Position numbers and translations under genes: made by a program
The notes under the pieces: generated by a model
Told to the model about the DNA's origin: nothing
What the model saw: the letters and a program-made list of their open reading frames with translations, nothing else
Database searches by the model: none
Source: Mytilisepta virgata
Lineage: Eukaryota > Mollusca > Bivalvia > Mytilida > Mytilidae
DNA length: 64,000 nucleotides
Assembly: GCA_028015205.1 (NCBI GenBank)
Contig: JAPWFG010000018.1
Location: forward strand, 3,100,001 to 3,164,000
Direction of reading: 5' to 3'
Part shown: in pieces, positions 12,901 through 25,900 of the stretch
How the letters are laid out: each line of letters opens with the position of its first letter
How positions within the stretch are numbered: the first letter of the stretch is position 1

Positions 12901-15900
12901 CAGCACAGAAAAATTGATGAAATCCTGTGCATGGCACAGAATTTTTTTACGAAATCAGAAAATCTGATGAAATATCTGGAAATAATTCCAATTCTAAATA
13001 ATATCCTGTTAATAATGTTGAACTTTCATATTCATAAAAATCATAACTGCATCCAGTCAAAAACAAAATTAGAATTTCCGTAACAATATGTAGTGTAATA
13101 TAATAAACTAAATTTCTGATCCGGAGCATTACATCTATGTTACAGATAATGAATTCCATGATAGAAAGTCTAAACCAGCACGTCCAGCAGCAACAATAAC
13201 TAAACCAAATGAATCAGAAAAAACAGAAAATTCCAGATTCCTCAAGTTTGAAAAAGAAGATTTCACAAAATTTCTGAGTGAACAAGAAAATCAAAGAACA
13301 AAAAATAAAACAAAGCAACATGTTCAACTATTTCAAGATTACATTCTTGCCACTAAAAATGATTCCTCAAACATCGACAAATTAGATCCAACATTACTGA
13401 ATGAATATCTATGCTCCTTCTTTCTTGGAATAAGAAAAAAAAATGAAGATGAATATGAACCTAATTATCTTAAAAACATCCAGCAAAGTCTTGAAAGGCA
13501 TTTAAGAAAACAAAATTATTCAAAGTCAATTACTGAAGACACAGAGTTTTATGAATCAAGAGAAATTCTAAAGGCAAAGTTAATGGATCTTAAAAAAAAG
13601 GAAAAGGAAATGGACCAAAAACAGCGGATCCTATCGACGATGAGGAGATAAAAGTACTATATGATAAAAATCTCCTAGGAAACACAACCCCAGACACCGT
13701 AATTAACACACTATGGTGGCACTTCACCACACATTTTGGTATGCGTGTAAACACTGAGCACTACAACTTATGCTGGGGTGACGTCGCCCTTAAAAAAGAC
13801 ATCAATAATAAAGAGTACTTGGAATTAGTGAGAGAAAGACAAACCAAAACACGTACAGGGGCAGATGTAAAAAACACAAGATCACTAAATCCAAAAATCT
13901 ATGCCACAGATGATGAAAGATGCCCCGTCGCGTTGTATAAATTGTATAAAAGCCTGAGACCAGCAGACATGTGTAAAAACAATGATAAATTCTACATTCA
14001 GACAAATGTCCAGTTCCAAAAGAGTGGAATCTGGTTTAAGAAACAAGTTATGGGCTTAAACAAAATATCCAGTATCATGCCTAAAATGATTAAAGAATCC
14101 GGGATAGATAGCGACAAGCGATTGACAAATACTAGCGCCAGGAAACATCTCCTCACTAAATTGGCCGATAGTAACATACCCGATCGCCAGATTGTCCAAA
14201 TTTCAGGCCACAAAAATATAGCCTCCATCAATTCATATGCACAAATGTCGAGAAAACGCCAGAACGAAATCTCTGACATTTTAACCGACAGTGGCAACGA
14301 AGTAAAAATCACTAAAACTTCAACAGAACTTGACATTTCTGCAAAGACAACAAAAACACTTACCTCTGCACCAGTGACAGGGCCGTCGCCATACTCGTTT
14401 CTAAACAACTGCACCATTCATGGATCTGTGACAATTAACTTTCCTGTTCAAAATCCTAGTCTTGTCAGTGAACAGTCTCCTCAAGTCACATTCCAGAGAA
14501 CAGATGAACTATCCATGTCCCAGCGTCAGTAAATTTGACATCAAGCAATTGATTCTTTGTTAATTTCACTGTAAAATGTTGTAATTAAACATTTTGTTCT
14601 TTCAGCCGCTTCGTTTTAATTGACCTAACTTCTTCCACAGGTAATTCATGCGCAAAAGTAGTTCCATTTTCACAATGCCTTCTAATTTACGATTTGTTTT
14701 AAATCTTCCAGTAAAATATTTAAAAAAGCACAAGTGTAAAAAACAAATGTTGACGGTTCCATTGATTGGTGTCATATAAGTCTTATATATTATGACCTAT
14801 ATATTTTTAATAGCGCTCAGTGATATTACCCTAGTAACGTATGCAAATTAGTTCTGGATGAATGGCGGGTCTAACGGGGGTCTCGATGGTGTAAGTCGAG
14901 GCTGTTTACGGAAGAAACAGGTACTTACATGCGTTGTTGGGAAAACCTGGGTGATCTTCCACTCGTGATAGAAATTTTTGTGTCTTTTCGCTCGTTCCGC
15001 TGCGCTCCACTCGCGAAAAGACATAAAATTTCTATCACTCGTGGAAGATCACCCGGTCTTTCCCAAGAACTTATGTAAGAACCTATTAATCTTAATTGGT
15101 CATTGTTAAAGGAAATTTCGGTTACAAATGTAGTCAATTCTACTGATAATATTTCTGGAAATCAATGGTTTAATTATTTAAAAAAAAAAGTTATAAATCT
15201 AATGAACATAATAAAAAATTTAGTGAAATAAAAGAGTTTGTAAGTGAACTTGAAAAAGAAAAATAGTATTTACAGAATTAGATTTAAAATATCTGATCAA
15301 GAAATTATTAAAGCCATTAGCTCACTTAAAAACAAAAAATCATGATGAAATGATAAAATCTTACCATCGTTTTCTTATAAAATGCATAAATAAATTATTT
15401 AATAATATTTTAACATCAGTAAAAACTCAAAATTTATGTGGTACAGGTATTATTGTCCCTCTAATCAAAAACGGGGACAAAGACGACCCAAGCAACTATA
15501 GAGGGATAACAGTATCAATTTGTCTTAGAAAATTATTTGCAAAGACTTTAAAATCTAGATTAGAAAAATTCCTTGAATCCAGAAATATAATCTGCAAGGA
15601 ACAAATTGACATCTGTGCTGGTAGTCGCCAAAAGATCATATGTGTGTCCTCAAGACTCTTATTGATACATATAAGATGTCATCCTCTAAGAAATTATTTT
15701 ATTGTCTTATATACTTTAAAAAAAGGCTTTTGAATCTGTTAGTATAGATTGTCTGTTTTATAAGCTCAGGCCAAACGGAATAGGTGGTATATTTTACAAT
15801 ATAATAAAATATATATACAGCAAAACTGAATCGAGTGTAAAAAACAACAACAATCTTTTAACAAAACCTTTTATGTCTAATATCGGAGTACGCAAAAGGG

Positions 15901-18900
15901 ATAATGAAACCCCTTTTTTTAACTTTTCATTAATGATTTACTGGATATTTTTGACAAACATTGTTCACCCTCAAAACTTAATTCATTGTATATAAATTGT
16001 CTCCTTTATGCTGATAGTGTATTAGTTTCAAAAACATCGGACATGTTATAGAATTGTTTGGACAAATTAACGTCTTATTGAAAAAAATGGAGACTAGAGA
16101 TTAATATGATCAAAACCAAGTCTCTAGTATTTAATAATACTGGAAGATTCGAAAATAGGTTATTTCATTAAATGGTATGGCCATTGAAAGATGCCGAAAA
16201 ATTAAGTATTTTGGTATTGTATTTACTATAAATTAGACTTTTTTAAAGCGAAATAAGACCTCTATAATAGGGGATTAAGGGCCATATTGAAATTTACTAA
16301 AAACATTAATGATAATCGACCTAAACTAAAAACTCTTTTTCATTTTTTTGACCATACGACGACGCCAGTCCTCCTTCATTGCAGTGAATTATTAGGCATT
16401 TTTAACCCTAATTAATTAATTATTATACACTCGAATATTGTCAGAAGCGTTATTGAATTGAAAACATAAAAAGTAGCTGGTACTCTTGTATTGAGCAACT
16501 AGCAGACTATTAAGAATTTAACATTAGAAATAAACTTAAATTTAAATCTAATATTAAAACATCTCTTTTAAACAAATTTAAACCAAAGTATATAAGATAT
16601 GGAATATTTGGAAGGAGGAGGTATTAAATGATTATAGAATCAAACATTATGGTAATACGTTCAAGACTTATAAAACCTTTAAAGGGAATTTTTGTTGGTC
16701 TTTAGAACATTATCTATCACATGGCAGTTTAAAAAAAATTGATTAACCAAATAAAGAATAAGTTCACACAGATTATAAATTAAATTAGGCAATCATCTGG
16801 GGATACAGGTTAATTAACGATAATGTAAACAGTGTAAAAATGATATTTTTTAGGATGAAGTTCATTTTTTTACTGCAATGTCGGAATTTTTAATTGTAAA
16901 ACGAAAGAGTGTACATAATAAACGAGATAGACGATAAACAAATAAATCTTAAATATATGGATTATTATTCAAAATGTATTTCGCTAATTCGTGAGAAGTC
17001 TAATTGGCTGATAAGAAAAAATGTAATCTTGCTTCAAAACGATCAACGATTCAATATAAAGGAAAAACTCAGGAAGATACTGCAAATTGATTTTATAATA
17101 TGAATTTTAATTTATGAACACTTTATATCTGTTCTTATCATCGGATTCTGATGTCATTTTATAAGTATTAGAAGATAAATAGCTTCATTATAGTACAGTG
17201 CCACTTGCTTAATCCGACCCCTGGGTATTCCGACAAATTGTGACATCCGACAAAAATTCCGGTCCCAAAAAATGCCTATTAGAATCTGTGTTAAAAATCT
17301 TGTGTATTCCAAAACCTGTCACTTCCGTTATCCGACAGTGTTTTCAACCCACGATGTTATTAGTAATACCTAATGAATTCCTGTCTAATCCGACCCCTTG
17401 ATCTGCTAATCACAAAATTAAAATAAATACTTATCACGTGTTAATGTGTATCATGATCACTGAACCGTCAAACAAATTGACATGATTGTGTACATTTAAA
17501 TTTATAGATCGTATTCTTATTCTTTACCGTGCATTATGCTTAGTTGCATTATACTCTATAACTCTGATGATTCTCTGATTGAGAACACTGAGATGGTCCT
17601 CTATCCGCATTGATTCTAGAGATTTTAAAAGGGGTTAATAATATGAAGTAAGAGATAACACTGTACTGACCGTTAACAGCTAACAGGTGTCAATTTTTTT
17701 TATAATAACCGTTTATCAACAATGTCAATTTTAAGAAAACAGATCACAGCTAATTAGTCAATAACAGTTAACAGCAAATACATTTGCAAAATGACAGTTA
17801 ACAAAAGTCTAAAAATGCCCAAAACACCTTAACAAAAAAAGATCTTGCCCCCTCAATAAAGGATAATTGATAAAAACACATTTAGAATATGAGGGAAGGA
17901 TACTAATAAGGATACTAAATACAGAAACGTAAAGTTGGATACAATGTAGAATAATTGAAAAATGCTTTTAGATTAACGTATACATGTAAAATATATGTTC
18001 AACCATATTGTAAGACATGTATGCTATCTGCACTATTTAACAGAAATGTTTAACGTTGATGTGTTAAAACTCTGTCCTAATAAATTTCACCCTCTGAAAA
18101 GTATATCTAATATGCAATAGAATAATCGAAGATTAAATTATGTTAAATATTGACAAGGAGACATCATGTTCTTTATCCGGATCTAAGTACTGTGATTTAC
18201 AGCCGGCTGTGAACTTGTAGAAGTTAGATCATAAGCGGGTAGTAATTATCGTCCATCTATGTATTTACTCGGATATCTAATAATATCAGTTATTTGCATT
18301 GGTGGCATAATCGTAATTTGTCAGATATAATCGAGATTGTACAGTTTGCAGGTTAGACGATATCAATTTAAATAGTTTAGAGAAGAAAAAATAAAGTTAA
18401 TAATATCCTTAAATTAAATCGGCAGGGTGTCCTTTGACCAAGTATGGAATAAACTGTTCGATGTCATGCCCAAAAAATTGTATTGGTCAGCATTGTTTCC
18501 CTGGCAATGGTTCTTGTGTTTTGGGATGCAGTTCTGGTGTCTGTTTGAACAATAGTTGCAGTGAAGACGGAACTTGCAACATAGGTTGTACAAATGGACA
18601 AAACGGAAAATACTGTGACAAAAGTAAGTATATGTATGTTGTGTCAGTTTGTAAAAAAACATACAAACTATCTTCGTATCAATTCTATTAAATGTTCAAT
18701 AGACTGAGTATGAATTATTGTCCTGTAGTGTATATCATTATATCAGAAGTAATTTATTACAAATAATCAAAATTTGATAATAAAACTTTGTTTTTGCAGA
18801 TAATAATTCTTATCATTGTTTATTTGTAATTATTTTTCAGACAATAAAAATTTTGCATTATATAGACCAGCTGTACAAGGTGAGCCGTCCACCATTATAC

Positions 18901-19922
18901 CTTTAAGTGTAGATGGTAATCGTCTTCCTACATCATGTGCTAAGTTTACTGCATCAAACTCATGGATTGAAGTTGATATTGGATTTTACGGAATTATAAC
19001 GGCAGTATATTTAAACATTATTGGTAAGCGAAATACTTTTTTCACCATATGATTATTATTAAACATGCCACTCATAGATGTATATGAATAATATATAAGG
19101 TCATCAATGACATAACAATTACTTAACACCACCTAATCGACAGTACTTCATTTGAAAATTGCATAACGGAGAACAAGTTTGATATATATAATAATCAGAG
19201 TCAGAGAGTTAGACTTGAAAAAGACAATAAACTGTGCTTAGATAAACCAATAATGTAACCATCCCATCCAAAATAGCATATTTTTAAATAGAAATAAACA
19301 AATCAGAGAAAAAACATAGGCTTTTCATATGTTCCAATTCGTCAATATTAATTTAAAAGACTAAACTTATACAAATTCAATGAAAAAGAATGAAAGAAAA
19401 ACAATATGTGGAATTCCTTTATTTTAATTACCACTTCGTATTCATTTAGTAATAAATGTAAAAAAGTATGAAATTACAGTTTTTGTTTGAATGTGATATT
19501 TATGAAAAGTGGGAAGTGTTTAAAACAGCTAAATCTGCATTCCATGGGACACTAATTGTGCTCTTCTTCTCGATTATGTGTTTGTATATTCATAAACTAC
19601 AATTGTTGTGATTGTTGTGATGAACCATTTACATTTTGTACTAAAAGCAGTTTTACATTATGAATGCCTTTGCTGTTGCATCGTAATTGGAATAACAGTT
19701 AAACAATTTTGCTTTGTATAATAGCTTGTAGTCTCTCGGTAATTTTACAGTTTTATTCAATGATGTTTCTTTTATCAAATCGCGTTTGCAAGAATTGTTT
19801 ATATTACTTAGTTAAGCCCATAATGCGTTAATAGAATTTCCAACATTACTAGCTGTGGTGTTGGCTACATTTGTACAACAATATATTTTGCAGCCAATAT
19901 CTTTAAGTTGCAATTAATTCAA

Positions 19923-19957
<35 letters not shown>

Positions 19958-22900
19958 CTACCTGAGCAATAACGGGTATCCGAAAAAGACAGAAGAGTTT
20001 TTCTTATCTCCATTCAAGTAGAAATTTCACCATTTTCTAAGGTTGAGATTTTTCTGTATTATACATCGATGTTTAAAGATTATATATTATCATGTGTTAT
20101 ATATCTATCGATTTGAGAGACACTAAAATCGACATCTAAATGGTTACGAAGACGTTAATTTTATATCTCCACTCTTTCAACCCCTTAAACTCTCTCTCTC
20201 TCTCTATCCAGTATTCGGGGAATACAGCACGATTTATAGTATATCGAACAGGCATCTTTTGTCAATTTCCCCCATCATCTATAGCATAATTCAAATGTCC
20301 AAATTTCGTCCACTGACACAGTTTATTTGAAAATGGATTCAGGTTGTTGCATCCCACCTTTTTTCTCAACAACACCCCAAAATTAACCTCCATTTTGAAA
20401 TTGATTATTGTTTCAGTTATGCTATATAATATTATGATATTCCGTTTATTTCTTTCACAAAATGATGAAACATTAAAACAAAATGACAATGAAGGTGGGT
20501 GTTGCACAGAAAATGGGAACAAGAAGTGGAAAAGGAGGTAATGCAACACATATGTGCTTTTGATATATCGTCTATGCATAGAAATGTGTGAATGAAAACT
20601 GTCGAGTTATTCTTAACAGAGCGAATCGACAAAATACATGTAAAGGTTTAAGAAAGAAAAAAATAAATCCACACAAATCTCCAAGGTCCGAGTTGTCCGA
20701 AAATATTTACGTATATTATCGATACATTTTAGCGTTTCCGAATGCAATTCTTAACAGATGTAACGCAGTTGTAGCTTTTTGTTTAATCGATAGAATTTGC
20801 GTAGATATATATACTCACCATCAATATATATTAAAATGAAGTGTTAGACGTTCCTTAATACAGTTTCGATATACGTAAGATTCTAGTCAATTAAAAGAAG
20901 AAAAACTATAAAATATAATAGTGAAAATTAGAATTATTCCGCTATAAAAATATCAAAGGTGTAAACATGTATTAATAGACCTCAGATAATGATTTTTCAA
21001 AGATTATGTTTATTTCCAAATCTAGGTTTGAAATGCATGAAAATTTCCACCAAACCTCTTTTATAAATAAATACTCCAACATGGTTGCCGTTGTTAATTC
21101 TCGTTACCGATCCAGGGCAATGTACTTACACTTTTATTACTTCAAATAAATTTCTATAAAGAGGACAAATATACCTAAGGAGCAATAAAAAACGTAATCC
21201 ATTGAACAGGCAAACCCTGGAAGACAATTAAACAAGCACAAAAAATAAACACTGAAAACTAAAAACAACAATGAACAACACGAAATCTTTTAAAAACCAT
21301 GAGTGAAGTCAAGTGCTCAGAAAGGGTAAGCAAGGTCAATGCAGTAGTAGTCACAAATCGGTGGAGGTACATGAAATGATACGACAGTGGGAACAAGGTC
21401 CAACATCATCTTAGATATTGGAACCCTGTAACGGTCAATTCCTTACGACGACCGTAACATTTCCGAATTGAAGACATAAATTTATTCCTGATAAAATTCT
21501 AGTCGAGAAGCTTTTGCCACAGCAGAAATCCTCTCTGTCGAATGTCAGGGTAACTCACGTATGCCCTTGAGTATCGGACAAGCTGAGAGACGTTGCTGGT
21601 ACAATGCTACTCAAGAAGGGAAAGTTGACAAAAGAAAAGTTGATGTCATCACGTTTGTCATAAAGTATTGTCTTCAAATGTCCACCATTTTCTATTTCAA
21701 GAAATAAATCCAAACATGAAGCGGACTTCGATGTATCTGTTGTATCCTTAATTTCAATCTCACTGGGGTAGGTGAGATGTAGAAAGTCTTGGAATGTTTT
21801 TAAAAACATCAGGTCAGCTTTATAACGAAAAGTGATATTAAAGGATTTGACTAGTTTTTCATTGTTTTAACGTAGTATCCATTGAATGAAGTCCGCTTCA
21901 TATAATACAGAAGCAGATCGGCGAGGAGAAGAGCACATTTAATTCCCATTGGAAGGCCAATTGTTTGTTGAAAAATTAGACCACGAAATTCAGCAGATAT
22001 GTTGTCTATGCGAAAATCTAACACGTTTGTTATTTGATCTTCAGAACACTTTTTGTCACAATCAGAGTGGTTCTTCACGAGATCAGCCTTTTCTCTACAT
22101 ATGGCATTTTTCTTGGAAAAGCATTGATGAACTAGTTTTTTCAATCAATATTTTAATTGAAAATGTGGTATGTGGTAGTGTAGAGTCCAGAGAAGTCGAA
22201 TGCAAAAAATAGTGAGTTATATTTACGAATTCGTTTTAGATACTTCAGGTAATCAAGAGAAAACGTATTCAATTTATTGCACGAATGTATCCAATTCAAA
22301 CGAGATTTCACTACACAATGGAGAACTGCCTAGCCACGATATTGCTGTCAATAAAACAATCTGCAGATATGTGCGCATTTTACCGCCTAATAGTGCGCTT
22401 CAAATTTGTGAAATTGAAGTTATTGGTAAGTATTTTCAACATATACATTATGTGTGTACACTGTTTTTCGTAAGACGTCTCTTTTCTGGATATCACATAA
22501 ATTTGAAAAAAAAAACATAAAAAAGTATGAAATTGAACATTATACTTTTCGTGTTTTCAAATCATCATATTTGCTTTTTTCATAAATGGATACTGTCTCA
22601 TTTTTTCATGGGTATTTTCACCTGGGACGGATAAGTTTTTAATACAATTGCGGATATATACATTTCAATTTACAAAGTATACGAGTATATCTTTTTCTCT
22701 TTTCTGTATACAATACATAGTCATTGACGGAAAATAACCATTCATTTTCTAATCTTAAATATTTATATGTACTTAAACGATTTTATGCAATGCATTGTTA
22801 TGTTAGCAAACAAATTTTTTATGCTTAATTATTAATAGATTGACGATTTCTATGAGCAAAGGCTTGTGTTAGTTAATAGGCGATTTGAGACAATTTGCAT

Positions 22901-25900
22901 AACTTTTTGGAACACTAAAGGCTAGTCCCAGGAATTGTGCGTATCAGCGTCATTTGCGCGTGCAGATACGACAGATACGCTTGTAAAGGATGAAAATGTG
23001 TCAGAAGGCTTCACAGTTTTTTCTCTTAATTAAACGCGTTTGTTTCTGACCTTAAACAGACAAAATTATAGTGAAGCCTATCAGTTTGGATGATATTACA
23101 CGTGAGATTATATAGAAAACGAGCTCATGTCTTATATAATAAAAATATGACAGAATAAAGAGAAACAGTACTTATAGTAACTTTATTAATTCAATTATTT
23201 CTTCGCTTTCGACGTTAACTTCAGTTCTAATTTTGACTTAACCATTTTGCGGGAAATAACAGAACTTCGGGGCCTGTATTAATTACATTGTCCAAAAACT
23301 TGAACTAAATTTGGTTTGTACAGTAATATCAGTTCTAATAGGCACATTTTAAATCTGTTAGACAAGTAACTCAGTACATCTTTGTATGTAATTCATATTG
23401 CTTAATGTCTTGCACAAAGCAACATATTTGAATGTAAAACCTCTGTCGAACAATCAGCAAAAGTCACTAATAGACTTCACTTTAATTTAGTAACGAATCA
23501 TTTGATTGCTTTGTCAGACTAAAGCACCAGAGATGCAGAGGGCTAGTATACACGATTTATAAGATGGCGTTTATGGACCTTACATGTAACCAACTAACGA
23601 GATAAGTAATGTGCAGGTCAATGTGACAATTATGGCTGGAGCTTATTACCCAAATAGTATACATCTACAATAACATTCCTTAAATCATAAATATAAAGTT
23701 TATCATGCATTATTATCAGTTCTCTACGGAAAAAATATTTGAAAGATCCCTTGTTTATTCCATTTAAGCTAATTTCCAATCAATTGGCCCATTTTCAGGG
23801 GCTTCAATTTCAGAGTTGATTGAGTTTGATAAATGTGTGTCACATTTTCCTGATGAGAACCTGTCTCAGTATCTGTAAGAATATGTTAGATATACAATGT
23901 GTGCACATACAGTCTCCCGGGTGTCACATCACCTTGACCTCAAGTTCACGGTCATGTGACTTTCAAAACATTTTCTCATTAACTTAAAGGGATAGATGGA
24001 CATTATTTGGTGTGCGGATACATTAGACGTTTACCTTGATTTCACGGTTGACTGACTGATACATTCGTGTAACATTTTCGTAATTAGGTGCGTTTCTAAT
24101 TAACTAAAATTGAAATGTGCATTATATTGTGTGCAGATCGATGCATTATGAGGTACAGATATTAGCCTTGCAACTGTTACTTGACTTTGACATCATTTTA
24201 ACAGTCCAGTGACTTGCGTCATTTTTTTATGTTTAGGTCTCTTTCTAAGCATGAAAAATTCGGTGTGTATGTATAACTTTGAATCAAACTGACAAATGTC
24301 ACTTTGCCTTGACCTGATTTTCATAGTCCAGTGACCTGTATATGTATATCACATTATTTAATTGTGCAATGTTCATTCGAAATATTTCTGTGTAGCTTGA
24401 TAACAAAACTCACACCGCACGCATTGAATCTAAACGTTTTGAGTGTATGCTTCACAACAGACACCAGCCGCATTATATTCAATTTCTATTGCAATAGTTA
24501 TTCTAATGTTAACGTTGTAAGTCAGTTAGCATTATACCTGAAGAACTGCAACAGTAAATGTTGTGAAGTCGACCGATTTATTCTTTTTTTTTCGTTTGTT
24601 TTCTTATATATATATATATATAGTTATTAATTATGCTTCATTCTATTTTTGTTTGATGAAAGCATGTATGGAAATTTGTCGAGTATTTACATGTAAGGCA
24701 AACATTTTTTTGGTGTATTCGTGACGAAATTATTTCAGTTAAAGCCCTATAAACGAATAATATATATTACTAGCATGTATCGTACGCATACTTTATCCAT
24801 ACTTATATAAAAAAAAATATTTGCAGCGTATTATAAATTGTATGATGCAATTTAAAAATAAAATAGAAGAAAATAAAAGTGTTTCGCTGTAGAACAAACA
24901 AGTGATGTTTAAACAATTTGATTTTTTTGTATTACATAAAGAAAATATATATATTCTGATAGGTATAGACTGCCAGCTTTTAACCTTGGTCTCCAGTAGC
25001 TTTTTGAGATTATCATCATCAGAAAAAACCATGCACCTATATTTTAAACAAATCCCGTAAACATCTAGCTTTAAAATAATAATGGACACCCAAATTTTAG
25101 GATGCCACGGTGGATGGTATGGGAAATACTGTAACATGTCATGTCCAGAAAAGTGTGGAGGACCTTGTGACCTAGATACTGGAACCTGCATGTATGGTTG
25201 TACAGATGGATATACTGGAACAAAATGTGAAAAAGGTATTATTTAATTTTAATTTCTTCTTTTCCTATTTTAATATAAATTTACAGTTAGATGTTTTCCT
25301 CACGAAACATACATAACCTTTATCAAGTAATACATTATGACTTTGAGTTATTTATCTATTGTCAGAATGTGAAAATGGAAAATATGGAAGTCAATGTTTA
25401 CGAGAATGTTCAGCAAATTGTAACTCCCCCCCTTGTGATCATGTTACAGGAATATGTATCAACGGAGGCTGTAAACCAGGATGGATTGGTTACAACTGTA
25501 CCACAGGTATACGCATTGTTATCGTTACTGTGATGTTGTTTAACTGACAAAATTAATTTGCTGTTTATATTGTTTAAACGTTAAAACTGAGAATAGTGAT
25601 TTCAATGCTGATCACCGTTGTCATATATTTTTGTGGATTTTGCGTTTAGGATTTCTTTCCTTTCTTACCTATTACATGATACATAAGAATGATTGTAGCT
25701 TCATTTTAAAAAAAAAAATGAAGTTTTGTAAAAGATAATGATGTACAAATGTATACTAGGGACCTGATTTATAATACGAAGACCCATTAGTCCAAAGATC
25801 CACTGGTCCGAAGGTTCATTAGTCCGACGTTTCGTTGGACCAAAGATCCACTAGTTCGAACTATCGTTAATCCGCAAGTGTACTTAAATATTCTATTCAA

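Larger units (their letters stand above)
10951..14532 (+). pseudogene. Tyrosine recombinase, ZMYM/QRICH1-like (Crypton-derived) family, frameshifted
   Basis: Exon 1 is 10951-11206, starting at an ATG in good context (AAAAATGGCC; an in-frame ATG at 10876 is the alternative). Exon 2 is 13146-14532. Donor GTACCC and acceptor TTACAG join phase 1 to phase 1. Exon 1 encodes a small domain ([17 protein letters not shown]...) and an acidic stretch. Exon 2 has a lysine-rich helical N-terminal DNA-binding-like region, then a tyrosine recombinase core: the Arg-I region [23 protein letters not shown] (Arg II), ISGHKN (His) and SYAQMS (Tyr nucleophile). The histidine expected three residues before Arg II is Thr. 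The reading frame breaks in the A8 run at 13590-13597: upstream reading stops at 13649, and the core continues in another frame. One more A would restore it, so this is either a recent mutation or an assembly error. It lies entirely inside an RPTP intron, same strand. It may be a mobile Crypton-like copy or a decayed host gene. Confidence 0.72.
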
